64,000 bases of DNA from Cyclobacterium lianum (GCF_900143075.1 NZ_FRCY01000022.1:27155-91154); one strand, 5' to 3'; positions 19,300-29,085 are shown, counted from the stretch's first letter. Notes: a model not told the origin generated them from the letters alone. Program-made: numbers and translations.

Positions 19300-20633
19300 T
19301 ATGCCCCCTTTGAATTCAGGCTTTGGTTTCCGTTTTCCTCCGCTAACCTGGACAGGGCAAGGACGAGTCTATCCAAATCCGACAGTCGGGTGTAGACATG
19401 GGGCGAAACCCTCACACAATTGATGTTGCCATAGCTGATGGAAGTGGTGTGTATCTTGTATTTACTCAAAAGCTGTTGTCCCAGCGCCTGAGGTGTCATG
19501 CCCTCTATGGACACACCGGCAATGGCACAACTGTAGGCAGTCTTCAGAGAGGTGTGTATTTTAACGGAAGGGATGGACATGGCTTTTTCCGCCCAGTAAT
19601 TTTTCAGATAACGCACCCTTTCTTCTTTTCTCCCGGCTCCTAAGCCATTATGGAAATTCAGTGCTTCTCCGATGCCCTGCTCAATCGGAAAGCTCCTGGT
19701 ACCGAGAGTCTCAAACTTTCTGATGTCGGCACTTTTAGGATCACCATGGCATAGCAAAGGCCATACTTTAGAAATATTTTTCTTATTTATCCAAAGCATG
19801 CCGGTCCCAATAGGTGCAGATAGGTATTTGTGCAGACTGGTACCAAAATAATCTGCATCCAGATCCGGAATATTAAAATCGAGCAAACCAAAGGAATGCG
19901 CCCCATCTACTATCACTTCCACACCTTTCTCATGAGCCATCTGACAGATTTTCTTAACCGGCATGATCTGTCCCACCCAGTTGATCACATGGGTCAGGTG
20001 AAGTATCCTGGTACGGGAAGTAATCGCATTGCGGTAGTGCTCGACAATGGTATCCTCATCCTCTATGGGAAAATCGAAGGAAATCTGTTTGTAAACGATG
20101 CCTTCTCTCTGTGCGCGCTGAGTCCAGGCCTGCATCATATTGGGATAATCCTGTTTACAACCAATAACTTCGTCTCCTTTTTCCAAATCTATACCGTAAA
20201 TAACCGTATTCAGCGCTTCGGTAGCGTTCCGGTTGACTGCGATTTCTTCCGGATCACATCCTGCCAATAGGGCGAGTTTTTCCCGCAATGGCTCTCTCCC
20301 CTGATCCAGAATTCGCCACATGTAATAAGAAGGAGCCTGATTAGACATTTGGTTATACCGGTCTACAGCATCCAGGACCAGCTTTGGACTGGGAGATACG
20401 CCTCCATTATTCAAATTCAATACCGGAGATGAACTTGCAGGGTAGGCTTGCTGAATGAGCGCCCAAAAATCCTCATTCTCCGCCATCTTTTCTGCACTTA
20501 CATTTTTGTACAAATCACTTTTTGCGGCTAAATCCTCTGCAAACAGCTGCTGATATAAGCTATTGCAGGAAAATGCTCCGGTAAGTACCGCAGCTTTTCT
20601 AAAGAAGTCTCTTCTGTTGGTCGTAGATTTCAT
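19299..20633 (-). CDS. Tat-exported aminotransferase class V (isopenicillin-N epimerase-like)
   Basis: A 444-residue PLP enzyme of the class V fold. The N-terminus has a twin-arginine signal (NRRDFFRKAAVLTGAFS), so it should be exported folded with its cofactor to the periplasm. The PLP lysine is K269 in FGTSLHKYLSAPIGTGML. Upstream are NRNATEALNTVIYG for phosphate binding and VDGAHSFGLLDF with the ring-stacking and Asp residues. The isopenicillin-N epimerase / cysteine desulfurase-like subgroup includes many uncharacterised exported members in Bacteroidota. Its substrate is unknown. The stop codon shares a base with the ATG of the ruined FAD oxidoreductase gene downstream (TAATG), so the pair was once an operon. 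Confidence 0.88.
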   Translation of the reverse strand: MKSTTNRRDFFRKAAVLTGAFSCNSLYQQLFAEDLAAKSDLYKNVSAEKMAENEDFWALIQQAYPASSSPVLNLNNGGVSPSPKLVLDAVDRYNQMSNQAPSYYMWRILDQGREPLREKLALLAGCDPEEIAVNRNATEALNTVIYGIDLEKGDEVIGCKQDYPNMMQAWTQRAQREGIVYKQISFDFPIEDEDTIVEHYRNAITSRTRILHLTHVINWVGQIMPVKKICQMAHEKGVEVIVDGAHSFGLLDFNIPDLDADYFGTSLHKYLSAPIGTGMLWINKKNISKVWPLLCHGDPKSADIRKFETLGTRSFPIEQGIGEALNFHNGLGAGRKEERVRYLKNYWAEKAMSIPSVKIHTSLKTAYSCAIAGVSIEGMTPQALGQQLLSKYKIHTTSISYGNINCVRVSPHVYTRLSDLDRLVLALSRLAEENGNQSLNSKGA

Positions 20634-21099
20634 TTCTGCTTGTTTTGGTTAGTGGTTAATTCAATTTGTCCTTTACACAGATTCCTTCGTTTTTTTGCTG
20701 CACCGGAACCCGTCCGCAAAATAATCAAATTTTTCGGTCTGTGAAGTCTGTTTTATCTGTAAAGGTCACTTCCTGATTTTGGAAACCAAAATCAACAATA
20801 GACGGTATGGTGCAGATGGCGGATAGTAGGCAATTGCTGCCGGGAAGCAAAATACAAACACCGCAAATCGACTGTTTTCAGGTAGCATCCGAAGCCCGAA
20901 CAGGCCGATTAATTTAAGGTTACAGTACGGCGCTGGTTAGGCACCCGGTACCGGCAGATTTTCCTATTACAGCATGGACAGGGAACCAACATCTGATCTG
21001 CAGGTAGCTTCCCCCTGCTTCAGGTGATTTCTTTTGAACGGAAAAAAATTTGCTTCAGGAACCATTTTGTCGGAATTTTGAGCTTTAAAGTAAAAGTTG
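20634..21099. other. Divergent intergenic region, no gene seen
   Basis: 466 bp between the divergent aminotransferase and arginase genes. No open frame resembles a protein, no tRNA or repeat copy is seen, and no clear promoter box is found on either strand. It probably holds the promoters of both genes. Confidence 0.4.
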
Positions 21100-22050
21100 A
21101 TGAGAGATATAAAATTGGTAGAGGTCAGGTCGGAACTTGCTGCTGGAACCCGGGGAGCCAGCATGGGTATTGATGCCCTTAAAGTCGCCAGCCTGGACAA
21201 AAAATCTGACTTTTTTTCAAAATTTGACCCGGTCAACGTCAAAGATGCCAACGACTATCTCTGGCGGGGTAACGAACACCCATTTGCAAAATACATAGAC
21301 GGCGTATATGAGGTAATTCATAACGTCTATACGACCATCAAAGATTTGCGGGAACGGCGCAAATTTCCGATTGTCCTCGCCGGAGATCATTCCACCGCGG
21401 CAGGCACCATAATGGGTATCAAAGCCGCTCATACTGACCGAAGGTTGGGGGTGATCTGGATCGATGCACATGCTGACCTGCATTCTCCATATACCAGCCC
21501 ATCCGGCAACATGCATGGCATGCCCCTGGCCATATGTCTGGGAATAGATAACCTGGAGCAAAAGCAAAATGAACCCCTTCCGGGTACGATCGCATACTGG
21601 GAAAAACTAAAAAACCTGGGAGGCAAAAATCCTAAAATCATTCCGGAGGACATCGTTTTTATCGGCGTGAGATCCACCGAGGAACCAGAAAATTACCTGA
21701 TCCGGCACCATGTTATCAACAATATTTCCGTGGCAGAGTCCAGGGCTTTGGGAATCAGGAATACTGCAGAGAAAGCTTTGCACCTGCTCCGGGACTGTGA
21801 TCAGATATACATTTCATTTGATGTCGACAGTCTGGATACATCCATATCGAAAGGAACCGGCACTCCCGTTCCGGATGGTTTTACCATAAAGGAAGCAGTG
21901 GATCTGAATGAGGCCCTTATCAAAGACAAAAGGGTCTGTGCCTGGGAAATTGTAGAGGTTAATCCCACACTGGACACCGAAAATGCCATGGCAGAAAATG
22001 CCTTTGAGGTATTGGAATCAACTACCATTTCTCTGATTCAAAACTTTTGA
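21100..22050 (+). CDS. rocF: Arginase family protein, probably arginase
   Basis: Hydrolyses a guanidino group, most likely arginine to ornithine and urea. The 316-residue protein has all manganese ligands: H97 in AGDHST, D122/H124/D126 in WIDAHADLH, and the two Asp of SFDVDSLD. SGNMHGMPLA (135-144) is the substrate-loop motif of true arginases, which favours arginase over agmatinase or formimidoylglutamase. I chose ATG 21100 over the TTG directly before it. The gene stands alone and converges with the Nudix gene (10 bp apart). No ornithine or urease genes are in view. Confidence 0.85.
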   Translation: MRDIKLVEVRSELAAGTRGASMGIDALKVASLDKKSDFFSKFDPVNVKDANDYLWRGNEHPFAKYIDGVYEVIHNVYTTIKDLRERRKFPIVLAGDHSTAAGTIMGIKAAHTDRRLGVIWIDAHADLHSPYTSPSGNMHGMPLAICLGIDNLEQKQNEPLPGTIAYWEKLKNLGGKNPKIIPEDIVFIGVRSTEEPENYLIRHHVINNISVAESRALGIRNTAEKALHLLRDCDQIYISFDVDSLDTSISKGTGTPVPDGFTIKEAVDLNEALIKDKRVCAWEIVEVNPTLDTENAMAENAFEVLESTTISLIQNF

Positions 22051-22060
22051 TGGGGGAAGC

Positions 22061-22486
22061 CTATTCTGCAGGATACCTTTCTGAGAATATGCTAGCGAAA
22101 GCCTTTACATTGGGATACATGAAATCTGCGTCTAGTACTTCCTGAGCAGAATAATACCGTACTTCAGTACATTCTGGCGAAGCAACATAGCGTAGATCTA
22201 CCAATGAGGTCTGGTACATTACGTTGGCAATAAAAATCCCATTATGATTTTTTACTGTAAAAAAGTAGCTGGGTTGGTCTGCGATTGATTTAGTTTTGAG
22301 TCGCATTTCTTCCCAGATCTCTCTTTTTATCCCTTCCTGTGGGGTTTCACCATGATCCAAGCCGCCGCCGGGTAATTCCCACATACCATTCTCCTCTCTG
22401 ACCAGCAGAAATCGATTGTTCCTATCCAATATCAGGGCTTTTACACTCAGCCTGTAAAAGCATTGCGGAATTTCCATGGTCACCAT
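22061..22486 (-). CDS. Nudix hydrolase
   Basis: A 141-residue Nudix-fold pyrophosphohydrolase. The Nudix box GX5EX7REUXEE is complete: G41, E47, R55-E56 and E59-E60 (GGGLDHGETPQEGIKREI). The substrate, a nucleoside diphosphate linked to another moiety, cannot be told from sequence. It lies directly behind the nitrilase-family gene, with one base between stop and start, so the two are made from one transcript. Nudix enzymes often clean up toxic nucleotides, so the pairing does not by itself name a pathway. Confidence 0.88.
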   Translation of the reverse strand: MVTMEIPQCFYRLSVKALILDRNNRFLLVREENGMWELPGGGLDHGETPQEGIKREIWEEMRLKTKSIADQPSYFFTVKNHNGIFIANVMYQTSLVDLRYVASPECTEVRYYSAQEVLDADFMYPNVKAFASIFSERYPAE

Positions 22487-22487
22487 G

Positions 22488-23447
22488 TTACTTGCCGTCC
22501 TGCTCAGACAGCCAGGCTACTTTCTGCATGGGTCGATGTTCCTTTCCCAGAATGTCCCGGTAAAGGGCCGGCCTGCGCGCATTGCGGTAACGGTACCCGC
22601 CTGCCTGCTGCAGTTTTTCAGGCCTCAATGTTGCCAATACAAAATCATCTTCCAATTTGCGGCATTCAGCGAGGATATCACCAAAAGGGTCAATGACCAT
22701 GGAACAACCATTTTTCAACTGGTCATCGTCCATACCAATGGGATTGGAAAAGACAGCGTAAATGGCATTATCGTACGCACGTGCCGGAAGCCATTTCATT
22801 AGCCATTGCCGACCCTTCAGGCCGTCAAACTCGATTCTCAGGGAAGTCGGGTCCTGGTGCCGGTTTTTCCAAAGCTCCGGGTCTACAAATCCCGCACCAG
22901 GACGTGAAGAGGGTGTACACATCGTCACATGGGGCATAAAGATCACATCCGCACCCAACAGGCAGGTAGCCCTGACGTTTTCAATAATGTTGTTGTCATA
23001 GCAAATCAGTATACCGCATTTCCAGCCATGTATCTCAAACACTGTATAGCTGGAACCAGGCGTGAGATGTGGGTTGATAAATGGGTGCAACTTGTGATGT
23101 TTGGCTACAAGACCGTCTGCATTTACGCAGACATAACATTTGAAAATCCTGTCGTTTTCACCTTTTTCAAAAAGCCCTGCCAGGATCGTAATGCCATGCT
23201 GCCTGGAAATCCGGGCAAGCCGCTGTACGCTGGGTCCACCCGGGACAAGTTCAGCCAAATCAAGCATTTGCGCCCGGTCCAGTTTGCGGGCAAAGGTATA
23301 CCCGGTGATGGAGCATTCATGAAAGGCGATTACCTTGGCTCCCTGCCTGGCAGCCGCTTCGCTCAACGCTGCTATACGATCCAGGTTATAGGCCTTATCA
23401 CTGCTCCTATGTTCAAACTGGGCAGTGGCCACAATTAATTCCTCCAT
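22488..23447 (-). CDS. Carbon-nitrogen hydrolase (nitrilase superfamily)
   Basis: A 319-residue amidase or nitrilase-superfamily enzyme with the complete catalytic triad: E44 (FHECSITGYT), K119 (KHHKLHP) and C149 (ILICYDNN). These hydrolyse amides or carbamoyl groups. The Cys is followed by YDNNIIENVRA rather than the more common YD..FPE, so the substrate is likely unusual, and I cannot decide between N-carbamoylputrescine amidase, ureidopropionase or another member. It is the first gene of a pair with the Nudix hydrolase. Arginase converges from the other side, and a link to guanidino or polyamine metabolism is possible but unproven. Confidence 0.88.
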   Translation of the reverse strand: MEELIVATAQFEHRSSDKAYNLDRIAALSEAAARQGAKVIAFHECSITGYTFARKLDRAQMLDLAELVPGGPSVQRLARISRQHGITILAGLFEKGENDRIFKCYVCVNADGLVAKHHKLHPFINPHLTPGSSYTVFEIHGWKCGILICYDNNIIENVRATCLLGADVIFMPHVTMCTPSSRPGAGFVDPELWKNRHQDPTSLRIEFDGLKGRQWLMKWLPARAYDNAIYAVFSNPIGMDDDQLKNGCSMVIDPFGDILAECRKLEDDFVLATLRPEKLQQAGGYRYRNARRPALYRDILGKEHRPMQKVAWLSEQDGK

Positions 23448-23841
23448 ATGTTGAATATTCGATAAGACTTCTTTTTGAGTGACAGGATGTTTTACCTGAA
23501 AACTGGTACCATCCCTCTCAGCCTGTTAAATGCCGGGAGGTTCAGGAGAAATGACAAGACCATTTCCGCGCTCAAGTCCACTCTTCATGCAGGCACCGAT
23601 TTGTTTTCATTCTGCTCCGGTCACCTACATCCGCCCCAATCGTCCTGGGGTAAAAAGAGCTTCCCTGGCAGACAAGCCATCCTTTACCTCTTTTTTCTTA
23701 TCCGCTGCACTTGCTGAACTTTAGCTGTGGAAAAGCAAACCAATTGCTGAAATTTCAGCCGGGCCAAAATAGCGGTGGATTGCTGATACAAGATACGTTC
23801 ATTCTCCCGCAAGGCAAGGGAATAACCCTAAATTTTACAGA
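23448..23841. other. Intergenic region, no gene seen
   Basis: 394 bp between two minus-strand genes. Open frames of 60-80 codons exist but none resembles a protein. A minus-strand frame near 23680-23815 is Gln/Lys/Arg-rich and starts and ends abruptly; I regard it as chance. Confidence 0.4.
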
Positions 23842-24645
23842 CTACCAATAAAGTGTAGCCAAAACAGGAAGATGGTCAGATGCGTATTTTTCATCGATTA
23901 CCCGGTGTTCCTTTACCTGTATTTTATCTGCGGGCCGGTAAAAGATGAAATCGATCGCCTTCCTGGGTTCGAGCACCGGAATAGTCGGCGGACAATCTTC
24001 AGGGCAGGTACGCTTAAAAAATCCGTCCAGTTCATCAATGGCAGCGGACCCAATTTCTGCATTAAAATCTCCCGCCAGGATAACCGGGAGCTCCTCCCCG
24101 TCAAAAAATGCGCTGATGTCGCTGGCCTGATTGGCTGCATTTACATCACTGCTAAAATCCAGGTGGGTGGATGCAAATTTAATTTTCTCACCAGCTGAAA
24201 GAGTAACCTCCACCACGAGCAGGGCTCTGGGTTCGGTACCAGGGGCCGAAGTCAGGGACTTCTTCCTTCCTTCTCCGATAGGAAACCGCGATAATATGGC
24301 ATTACCATACTGACCTCCCTGAAACGAAATCGATGCCTCGAAATAATAATGCATCCCTGTCATTTCCGCCAGCGCTTTGGCCTGGTGTGATCCGGCACCG
24401 GATCGCTGCGTATATACATCTACCTCCTGCAGGGCCACCAGGTCAGCTCCGCTCTCTTGGATTACCCGTGCTATCGCGGGCAGGTCTATGGAATCAGGAA
24501 TGGACGGTGGATTGGCATGGTGGATATTATAGGCCAGCACCTTTAGCTCATTCTGGCAATATCCCCGGAAACAAACGCCTAAATAAAACAGCAAGATCAA
24601 CGAGTAAAGGGGGTGTCGCCGGAAGGAAAAACGAAAAATCTGCAT
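23842..24645 (-). CDS. Secreted endonuclease/exonuclease/phosphatase (EEP) family protein
   Basis: A 267-residue exported metal-dependent phosphodiesterase of the EEP fold (DNase I, sphingomyelinase, inositol phosphatase relatives). A long signal sequence (1-31, ending YCQ) precedes the fold. Landmarks: LAYNIHHANPPS (strand 1 and Asn), LVALQEVD (metal Glu), LAGDFNAEIGS (Asp/Asn) and SDHLPVLATL (Asp-His pair). The substrate is unknown: secreted members act on nucleic acids, phospholipids or sugar phosphates. It has its own -7 promoter box (minus strand, 24676-24683) about 30 bp upstream and is not in an obvious operon. Confidence 0.88.
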   Translation of the reverse strand: MQIFRFSFRRHPLYSLILLFYLGVCFRGYCQNELKVLAYNIHHANPPSIPDSIDLPAIARVIQESGADLVALQEVDVYTQRSGAGSHQAKALAEMTGMHYYFEASISFQGGQYGNAILSRFPIGEGRKKSLTSAPGTEPRALLVVEVTLSAGEKIKFASTHLDFSSDVNAANQASDISAFFDGEELPVILAGDFNAEIGSAAIDELDGFFKRTCPEDCPPTIPVLEPRKAIDFIFYRPADKIQVKEHRVIDEKYASDHLPVLATLYW

Positions 24646-24675
24646 GATTGATTATTTTCAAATATGATTTTTTCA

Positions 24676-24683
24676 CAAAGATA
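24676..24683 (-). promoter_or_regulatory. Candidate -7 promoter box of the EEP gene
   Basis: On the minus strand TATCTTTG fits TAnnTTTG and lies 31 bp before the ATG. No -33 TTG is seen at the usual distance. Confidence 0.35.
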
Positions 24684-24889
24684 GCAAATCGGATTTACAT
24701 ATCAGTATAGCATCCACTTCCCTTATCCCTGTATTCGGGCCGGGGCACCGTTTTATTTACCATTCAGTTTCCATCTGATGCTGATTTTAAAGGGAGTTGG
24801 AGACAGGGATAATGCATCCTGTTACATTCATTGATCCGCTTATCCGCTTAAAAATGATTTTTAAATATTACTTTTTGATTTTTACAAAC

Positions 24890-24897
24890 TATATTTG
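24890..24897 (+). promoter_or_regulatory. Candidate -7 box of the large hybrid kinase gene
   Basis: TATATTTG matches the Bacteroidota -7 consensus, 100 bp before the ATG at 24997. The leader would be about 90 nt. A TTTG lies at 24874-24877 but the spacing is short. Confidence 0.35.
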
Positions 24898-24996
24898 GTA
24901 ATTTCCATTAATCCTTAGGAAAAATACATAATTATTTTTAGGATATACTATCAATTTTATTTAAAATCACCATTATTTAACAGTCACGACCATACA

Positions 24997-27900
24997 ATGA
25001 ACAGCAATGCTGCACCCTATCCGGAAAATGAAACCCAGCGGCTGGAGGCACTGTATGCCACCCAGCTTCTGGACACTTTACCGGAAACTTCTTTTGACAA
25101 AATAACGGAGTTGGCCGCCGCTATCTGCGACACTCCCATAGCATTGGTAACGTTTGTGGATCAGGACAGGCAATGGTTCAAATCAAAAGTAGGCCTGGAC
25201 CTTTACGAAACCAGGAGATCTGATTCCTTTTGCCAATTCACCATTTTACAGGACGAATTGTTTGAAGTACCCGATGCTGAACAGGATTCAAGATTTGCAC
25301 AAAACAAATACGTATCCGGAGAGGAGCATATCCGGTTCTACGCCGGTTATCCAATAAAGACCGAAAATGGATTGAACCTCGGGACCTTATGTGTATTGGA
25401 CAATAAGCCCAGAAAACTGCGAGAAGACCAAATCCAGGCCCTGCACACTCTTTCCAGAGAGGTGGAAACACTGATTCAACTGCAGTTGGAGAAATTAAGG
25501 CTGCAAAATTTGAATCAAAAGCTCGAAAAGGTATTGACACACCTTGGCGATTTGGTGCTGCTTGCAGACAAGAACTTCGTGATTGTGGAATATTTTGTAT
25601 CCGGAAAAAACCAGCTGTCATGGCCGTCGGAAATAAATACAAAAAAGGAGATCGATGTATCGGGAATACCGGGAGAACACGGGACTGTTATAAAAAACTT
25701 ATTGGATGAGGTATTCACCACTGGCAATAAGCAGTTTCGGGAGTACTCGGTTACGAATGAACGGGAAGAAGACTGGTATGAGATCAGCTGTGAACCGTCA
25801 ACGGCCGAAAACAACGAAGCCTTGTGTATCATCAATCAGGTCAGCCATATCAAGAAACGGGAATTAAGAATTAAAGACCGGGAAAATGAAGCCCGGAAGT
25901 TTTTTGAGCAGGCGCAGGGGCTCATGTTTAAACATGACATGCAGGGAAACATCCTGCAAATCAACAAGGCAGGGGCGGCAATTCTTGGTTATTCTGCGCA
26001 GGATATACTGGCAAAAAACCTAAAAGACCTGGTGGAGAAAAGGGATTTTTTTGAGCAATACATGGCAGAATTGCAGGATAAAAAATGTTTTAACGGCAAA
26101 GGCAAGTTGGTATCCAGGGATGGATCTCCTGTGATTTTTCATTTCAACAATGTGCTGTTTGAATCACATCTGGGAGATTCTTACATTTTAGGAAATGGTC
26201 TGGATATGTCGGCTTACTATAAGGTGCATGAAGACCTTAATGAGGCGGCCACTGCAATTTCTGAGGAAAGGGCGCTGCTGCGCACCATTATCGATAACAT
26301 CCCCACCAATATTTATGTAAAAAACACCCGGTACGAAAAGACCCTGGTAAATAGGGCAGAGTTGGAATATCTCGGTTTCACTGAGGAACAGCAGGTACTT
26401 GGCTCAACGGATGAAAAGTGGTACACTCATGGCAGTGCCCGGGAAGCTCAGAAAGAAGATGAGTCCGTTGTCTCGGACGGCCATATGATCATCAATAAAG
26501 AAGTAGTCCAGGAGCAAAAAAACGGAAGAAAAAAGTACTGCCTGATATCCAAAATACCTCTGAAAGACGATTCAGGAAAAATCATTGGCATGGTGGGGCT
26601 AACGCATGATATCAGTGAAAGGAAAAAGGCTGAAATAGCCCTGATGGAAAAAAGCAGGAGGCTGGATGCCATCATCAGGGGTACGCATGCAGGTACCTGG
26701 GAGTGGAATATCAATACCGATGAAATCATCATCAATAACCGATATGCAGAAATGCTGGGGTATACAGCGGACGAACTTCTGCAATTCTCCTCTCAAAAAT
26801 GGAATGAGCTGTGCCATCCGGATGACTTTCTTCATCGTGAACACCTCCTGCAAAAGCATTTTGATAAAAAATCTGATTATTATCAGGCTGAAATACGCCT
26901 GAAGCACAAGGACGGCCACTGGGTCTGGATTCAGGACCGGGGGAAGGTGTTTACCTGGGATTCAAAGTCTGGAAAGCCTACCCTGATGTACGGCACCCAT
27001 CAGGATATCAGTGCAACCAAAGAAATAGAAAATCAACTCAAGGAGGCCAAAGAAAGTGCGGAAAATGCCAACAAAGCCAAATCTGAATTCCTGGCCAATA
27101 TGAGTCATGAAATACGTACTCCGCTCAACGGTGTAATAGGTTTTACGGACCTGTTGATGAAAACACCACTTTCGGATACCCAACTCCAGTACATGAATAC
27201 GGTTTACCAGTCGGCACATTCACTTTTGGATCTGATCAATGATATTCTTGATTTTTCTAAAATAGAAGCCGGAAAGATGGACCTGTCCATAGAGCGGGCA
27301 GATCTCTATGAATTGGGCACCCAGGTAGCGGACATCACCAAGTACCAGGCCCATTCCAAAGGATTGGAACTGCTGGTTAATCTATCTACAGGTCTTCCGG
27401 GATTTATTTATGCCGATGATGTGCGGCTCAGGCAGATACTGGTCAACCTTCTCACAAATGCCATCAAATTTACAGACGAAGGAGAAGTAGAACTCAAAGT
27501 AGAGGTGAAAAACCCGGCCGAAAATGATAAATCACTGACCTTGTTCAGATTTTCAGTAAGGGATACCGGTATCGGTATTCCTTATGAAAAGCAGCGCAAA
27601 ATTTTTGAGGCCTTTGCCCAGGAGGACGCCAGTACCACACGAAAATTTGGAGGCACAGGTTTAGGACTGTCGATTTCAAACAAGTTGCTTGAATTGATGG
27701 GTAGTCAGCTACAGCTCAAAAGTGAACCGGGTAAAGGGAGCCTTTTCTTTTTCGATATTCAGCTACGTGCTGAAAAAGGAGAGGAAGACCAATGGCCGGA
27801 AAATCACGATATTGAGCGGGTATTGGTAGTAGATGACAACGACACGAACCGAAATCTCTTGCAGGAGATAATGGAATCCAGAAACATCTCCTGCCTTCAG

Positions 27901-29010
27901 GCAGCAAACGGTATGGCGGCATTACAGCTTCTGGAAAAGAAAAGAGACATTGATTTGATCTTTATGGACCTGCGAATGCCATTTTTGGATGGAATCGAAG
28001 TAACAGAAAAAATAAGGCGGCTAAAACACCCGAAATTGTCAGCCGTGCCGGTGGTTTTACTCAGTAGCTCCAATGACGATGCGCTGGATCGCGACAAGAT
28101 GCAGAAATTAAGCATCCATCACCGGCTGATAAAACCAATTAAAATGCAGCAAATTGGCCAGGTTCTCAACAAAGTTTCCCAGTCTCCGGATGGCGGAGAA
28201 ATGTTGATAGAGGAGGAACGCCAGGAAAATGAGAATATACTGGCCAGCAAAAAATACATTGTATTGATCGCTGAGGATAACCCTATCAACATGAAACTTT
28301 CCAAAATTATCCTTTCAAAAGTAAGTCCCACCATTCAGATAGTAGAGGCCGACAACGGCCTGAAGGCATACGAATATGTAATACGGCAAAAGCCAGACCT
28401 GGTATTGATGGACGTGCAGATGCCGATAATGAATGGTTATGAAACAGCCAGAGCCATCCGTTCGGTCAAAAACGGCAAAGACCTTCCGATCATTGCGCTT
28501 ACGGCGGGTACCGTAAAAGGCGAAAAAGAACGCTGCCTGGAAGCAGGTATGGATGATTATATGAGCAAACCGCTGGTTCAAAACAGCCTCACCTCCATGA
28601 TCACCAAATGGCTCCTTCCGGAGCAACAACCGGAAAACCCCGGGCAGCAGCTGGAGAAAATGCAGGACAGTGAGAGCAAACATTTTGATAAGATCCACTT
28701 GCTCAGTCTCTTTGATGGAGACAAGGCGATAGGTAGGGAATTGCTGAAAATCGCCAGAACTACTTTGGAAGAAAGCCAGGATAAGCTCAGCAAAGCCCTG
28801 GATGACAAAGATCAAAAAAGTCTCCTGGAGGTAGGCCATAAATTAAAAGGATCAGCAGCTACAGCAGGATTTTTTCGACTCCTGCCACTTACAGATCAAC
28901 TCGAAAAAGTGGCAGAAGCAGGTAAATATCAAACGCTCTTTAACATAGGCGCACAAATCAAGACAGAATTGAACTACCTGCTGGCGAATTATGACACATT
29001 CAAACTTTAG
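24997..29010 (+). CDS. Soluble multi-sensor hybrid histidine kinase with HPt domain
   Basis: A 1337-residue cytoplasmic phosphorelay protein with no membrane segment. Order: GAF (about 28-165), PAS-like (about 175-290), three further PAS domains (about 295-415, 425-545, 550-680), a coiled linker, HisKA with phospho-acceptor H704 ([13 protein letters not shown]), HATPase_c (GTGLGLSISNKL), receiver 1 with D991 (LIFMDLRMP), receiver 2 with D1139 (LVLMDVQMP), and a C-terminal HPt with H1281 (GHKLKGSAATAG). This contains every step of a four-step relay in one chain. The final output regulator is not fused; a single-domain response regulator at 34.5 kb is a candidate partner (inference). It has a long upstream region with a -7 box and is followed after about 120 bp by prs, with no operon link evident. 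Confidence 0.94.
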   Translation: MNSNAAPYPENETQRLEALYATQLLDTLPETSFDKITELAAAICDTPIALVTFVDQDRQWFKSKVGLDLYETRRSDSFCQFTILQDELFEVPDAEQDSRFAQNKYVSGEEHIRFYAGYPIKTENGLNLGTLCVLDNKPRKLREDQIQALHTLSREVETLIQLQLEKLRLQNLNQKLEKVLTHLGDLVLLADKNFVIVEYFVSGKNQLSWPSEINTKKEIDVSGIPGEHGTVIKNLLDEVFTTGNKQFREYSVTNEREEDWYEISCEPSTAENNEALCIINQVSHIKKRELRIKDRENEARKFFEQAQGLMFKHDMQGNILQINKAGAAILGYSAQDILAKNLKDLVEKRDFFEQYMAELQDKKCFNGKGKLVSRDGSPVIFHFNNVLFESHLGDSYILGNGLDMSAYYKVHEDLNEAATAISEERALLRTIIDNIPTNIYVKNTRYEKTLVNRAELEYLGFTEEQQVLGSTDEKWYTHGSAREAQKEDESVVSDGHMIINKEVVQEQKNGRKKYCLISKIPLKDDSGKIIGMVGLTHDISERKKAEIALMEKSRRLDAIIRGTHAGTWEWNINTDEIIINNRYAEMLGYTADELLQFSSQKWNELCHPDDFLHREHLLQKHFDKKSDYYQAEIRLKHKDGHWVWIQDRGKVFTWDSKSGKPTLMYGTHQDISATKEIENQLKEAKESAENANKAKSEFLANMSHEIRTPLNGVIGFTDLLMKTPLSDTQLQYMNTVYQSAHSLLDLINDILDFSKIEAGKMDLSIERADLYELGTQVADITKYQAHSKGLELLVNLSTGLPGFIYADDVRLRQILVNLLTNAIKFTDEGEVELKVEVKNPAENDKSLTLFRFSVRDTGIGIPYEKQRKIFEAFAQEDASTTRKFGGTGLGLSISNKLLELMGSQLQLKSEPGKGSLFFFDIQLRAEKGEEDQWPENHDIERVLVVDDNDTNRNLLQEIMESRNISCLQAANGMAALQLLEKKRDIDLIFMDLRMPFLDGIEVTEKIRRLKHPKLSAVPVVLLSSSNDDALDRDKMQKLSIHHRLIKPIKMQQIGQVLNKVSQSPDGGEMLIEEERQENENILASKKYIVLIAEDNPINMKLSKIILSKVSPTIQIVEADNGLKAYEYVIRQKPDLVLMDVQMPIMNGYETARAIRSVKNGKDLPIIALTAGTVKGEKERCLEAGMDDYMSKPLVQNSLTSMITKWLLPEQQPENPGQQLEKMQDSESKHFDKIHLLSLFDGDKAIGRELLKIARTTLEESQDKLSKALDDKDQKSLLEVGHKLKGSAATAGFFRLLPLTDQLEKVAEAGKYQTLFNIGAQIKTELNYLLANYDTFKL

Positions 29011-29085
29011 GTTTCTGTTCCGATCAGGTGCAGGTCTGGAGTAAAACCTATAGGCGTTGGTAAAAGGAGAACCGCCATTTTTTAT

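Larger units (their letters stand above)
24646..24996. other. Divergent promoter region
   Basis: 351 bp, AT-rich, between the divergent EEP and hybrid kinase genes. Two -7 boxes are visible, one per strand (24676-24683 minus, 24890-24897 plus). No coding signal. Confidence 0.45.

Noticed and set aside
19240..19300. A tRNA-like string GGTTCGGGTCCC on the minus strand
   Set aside because: It belongs to the GSGPNG codons of the FAD pseudogene; no cloverleaf can be drawn.
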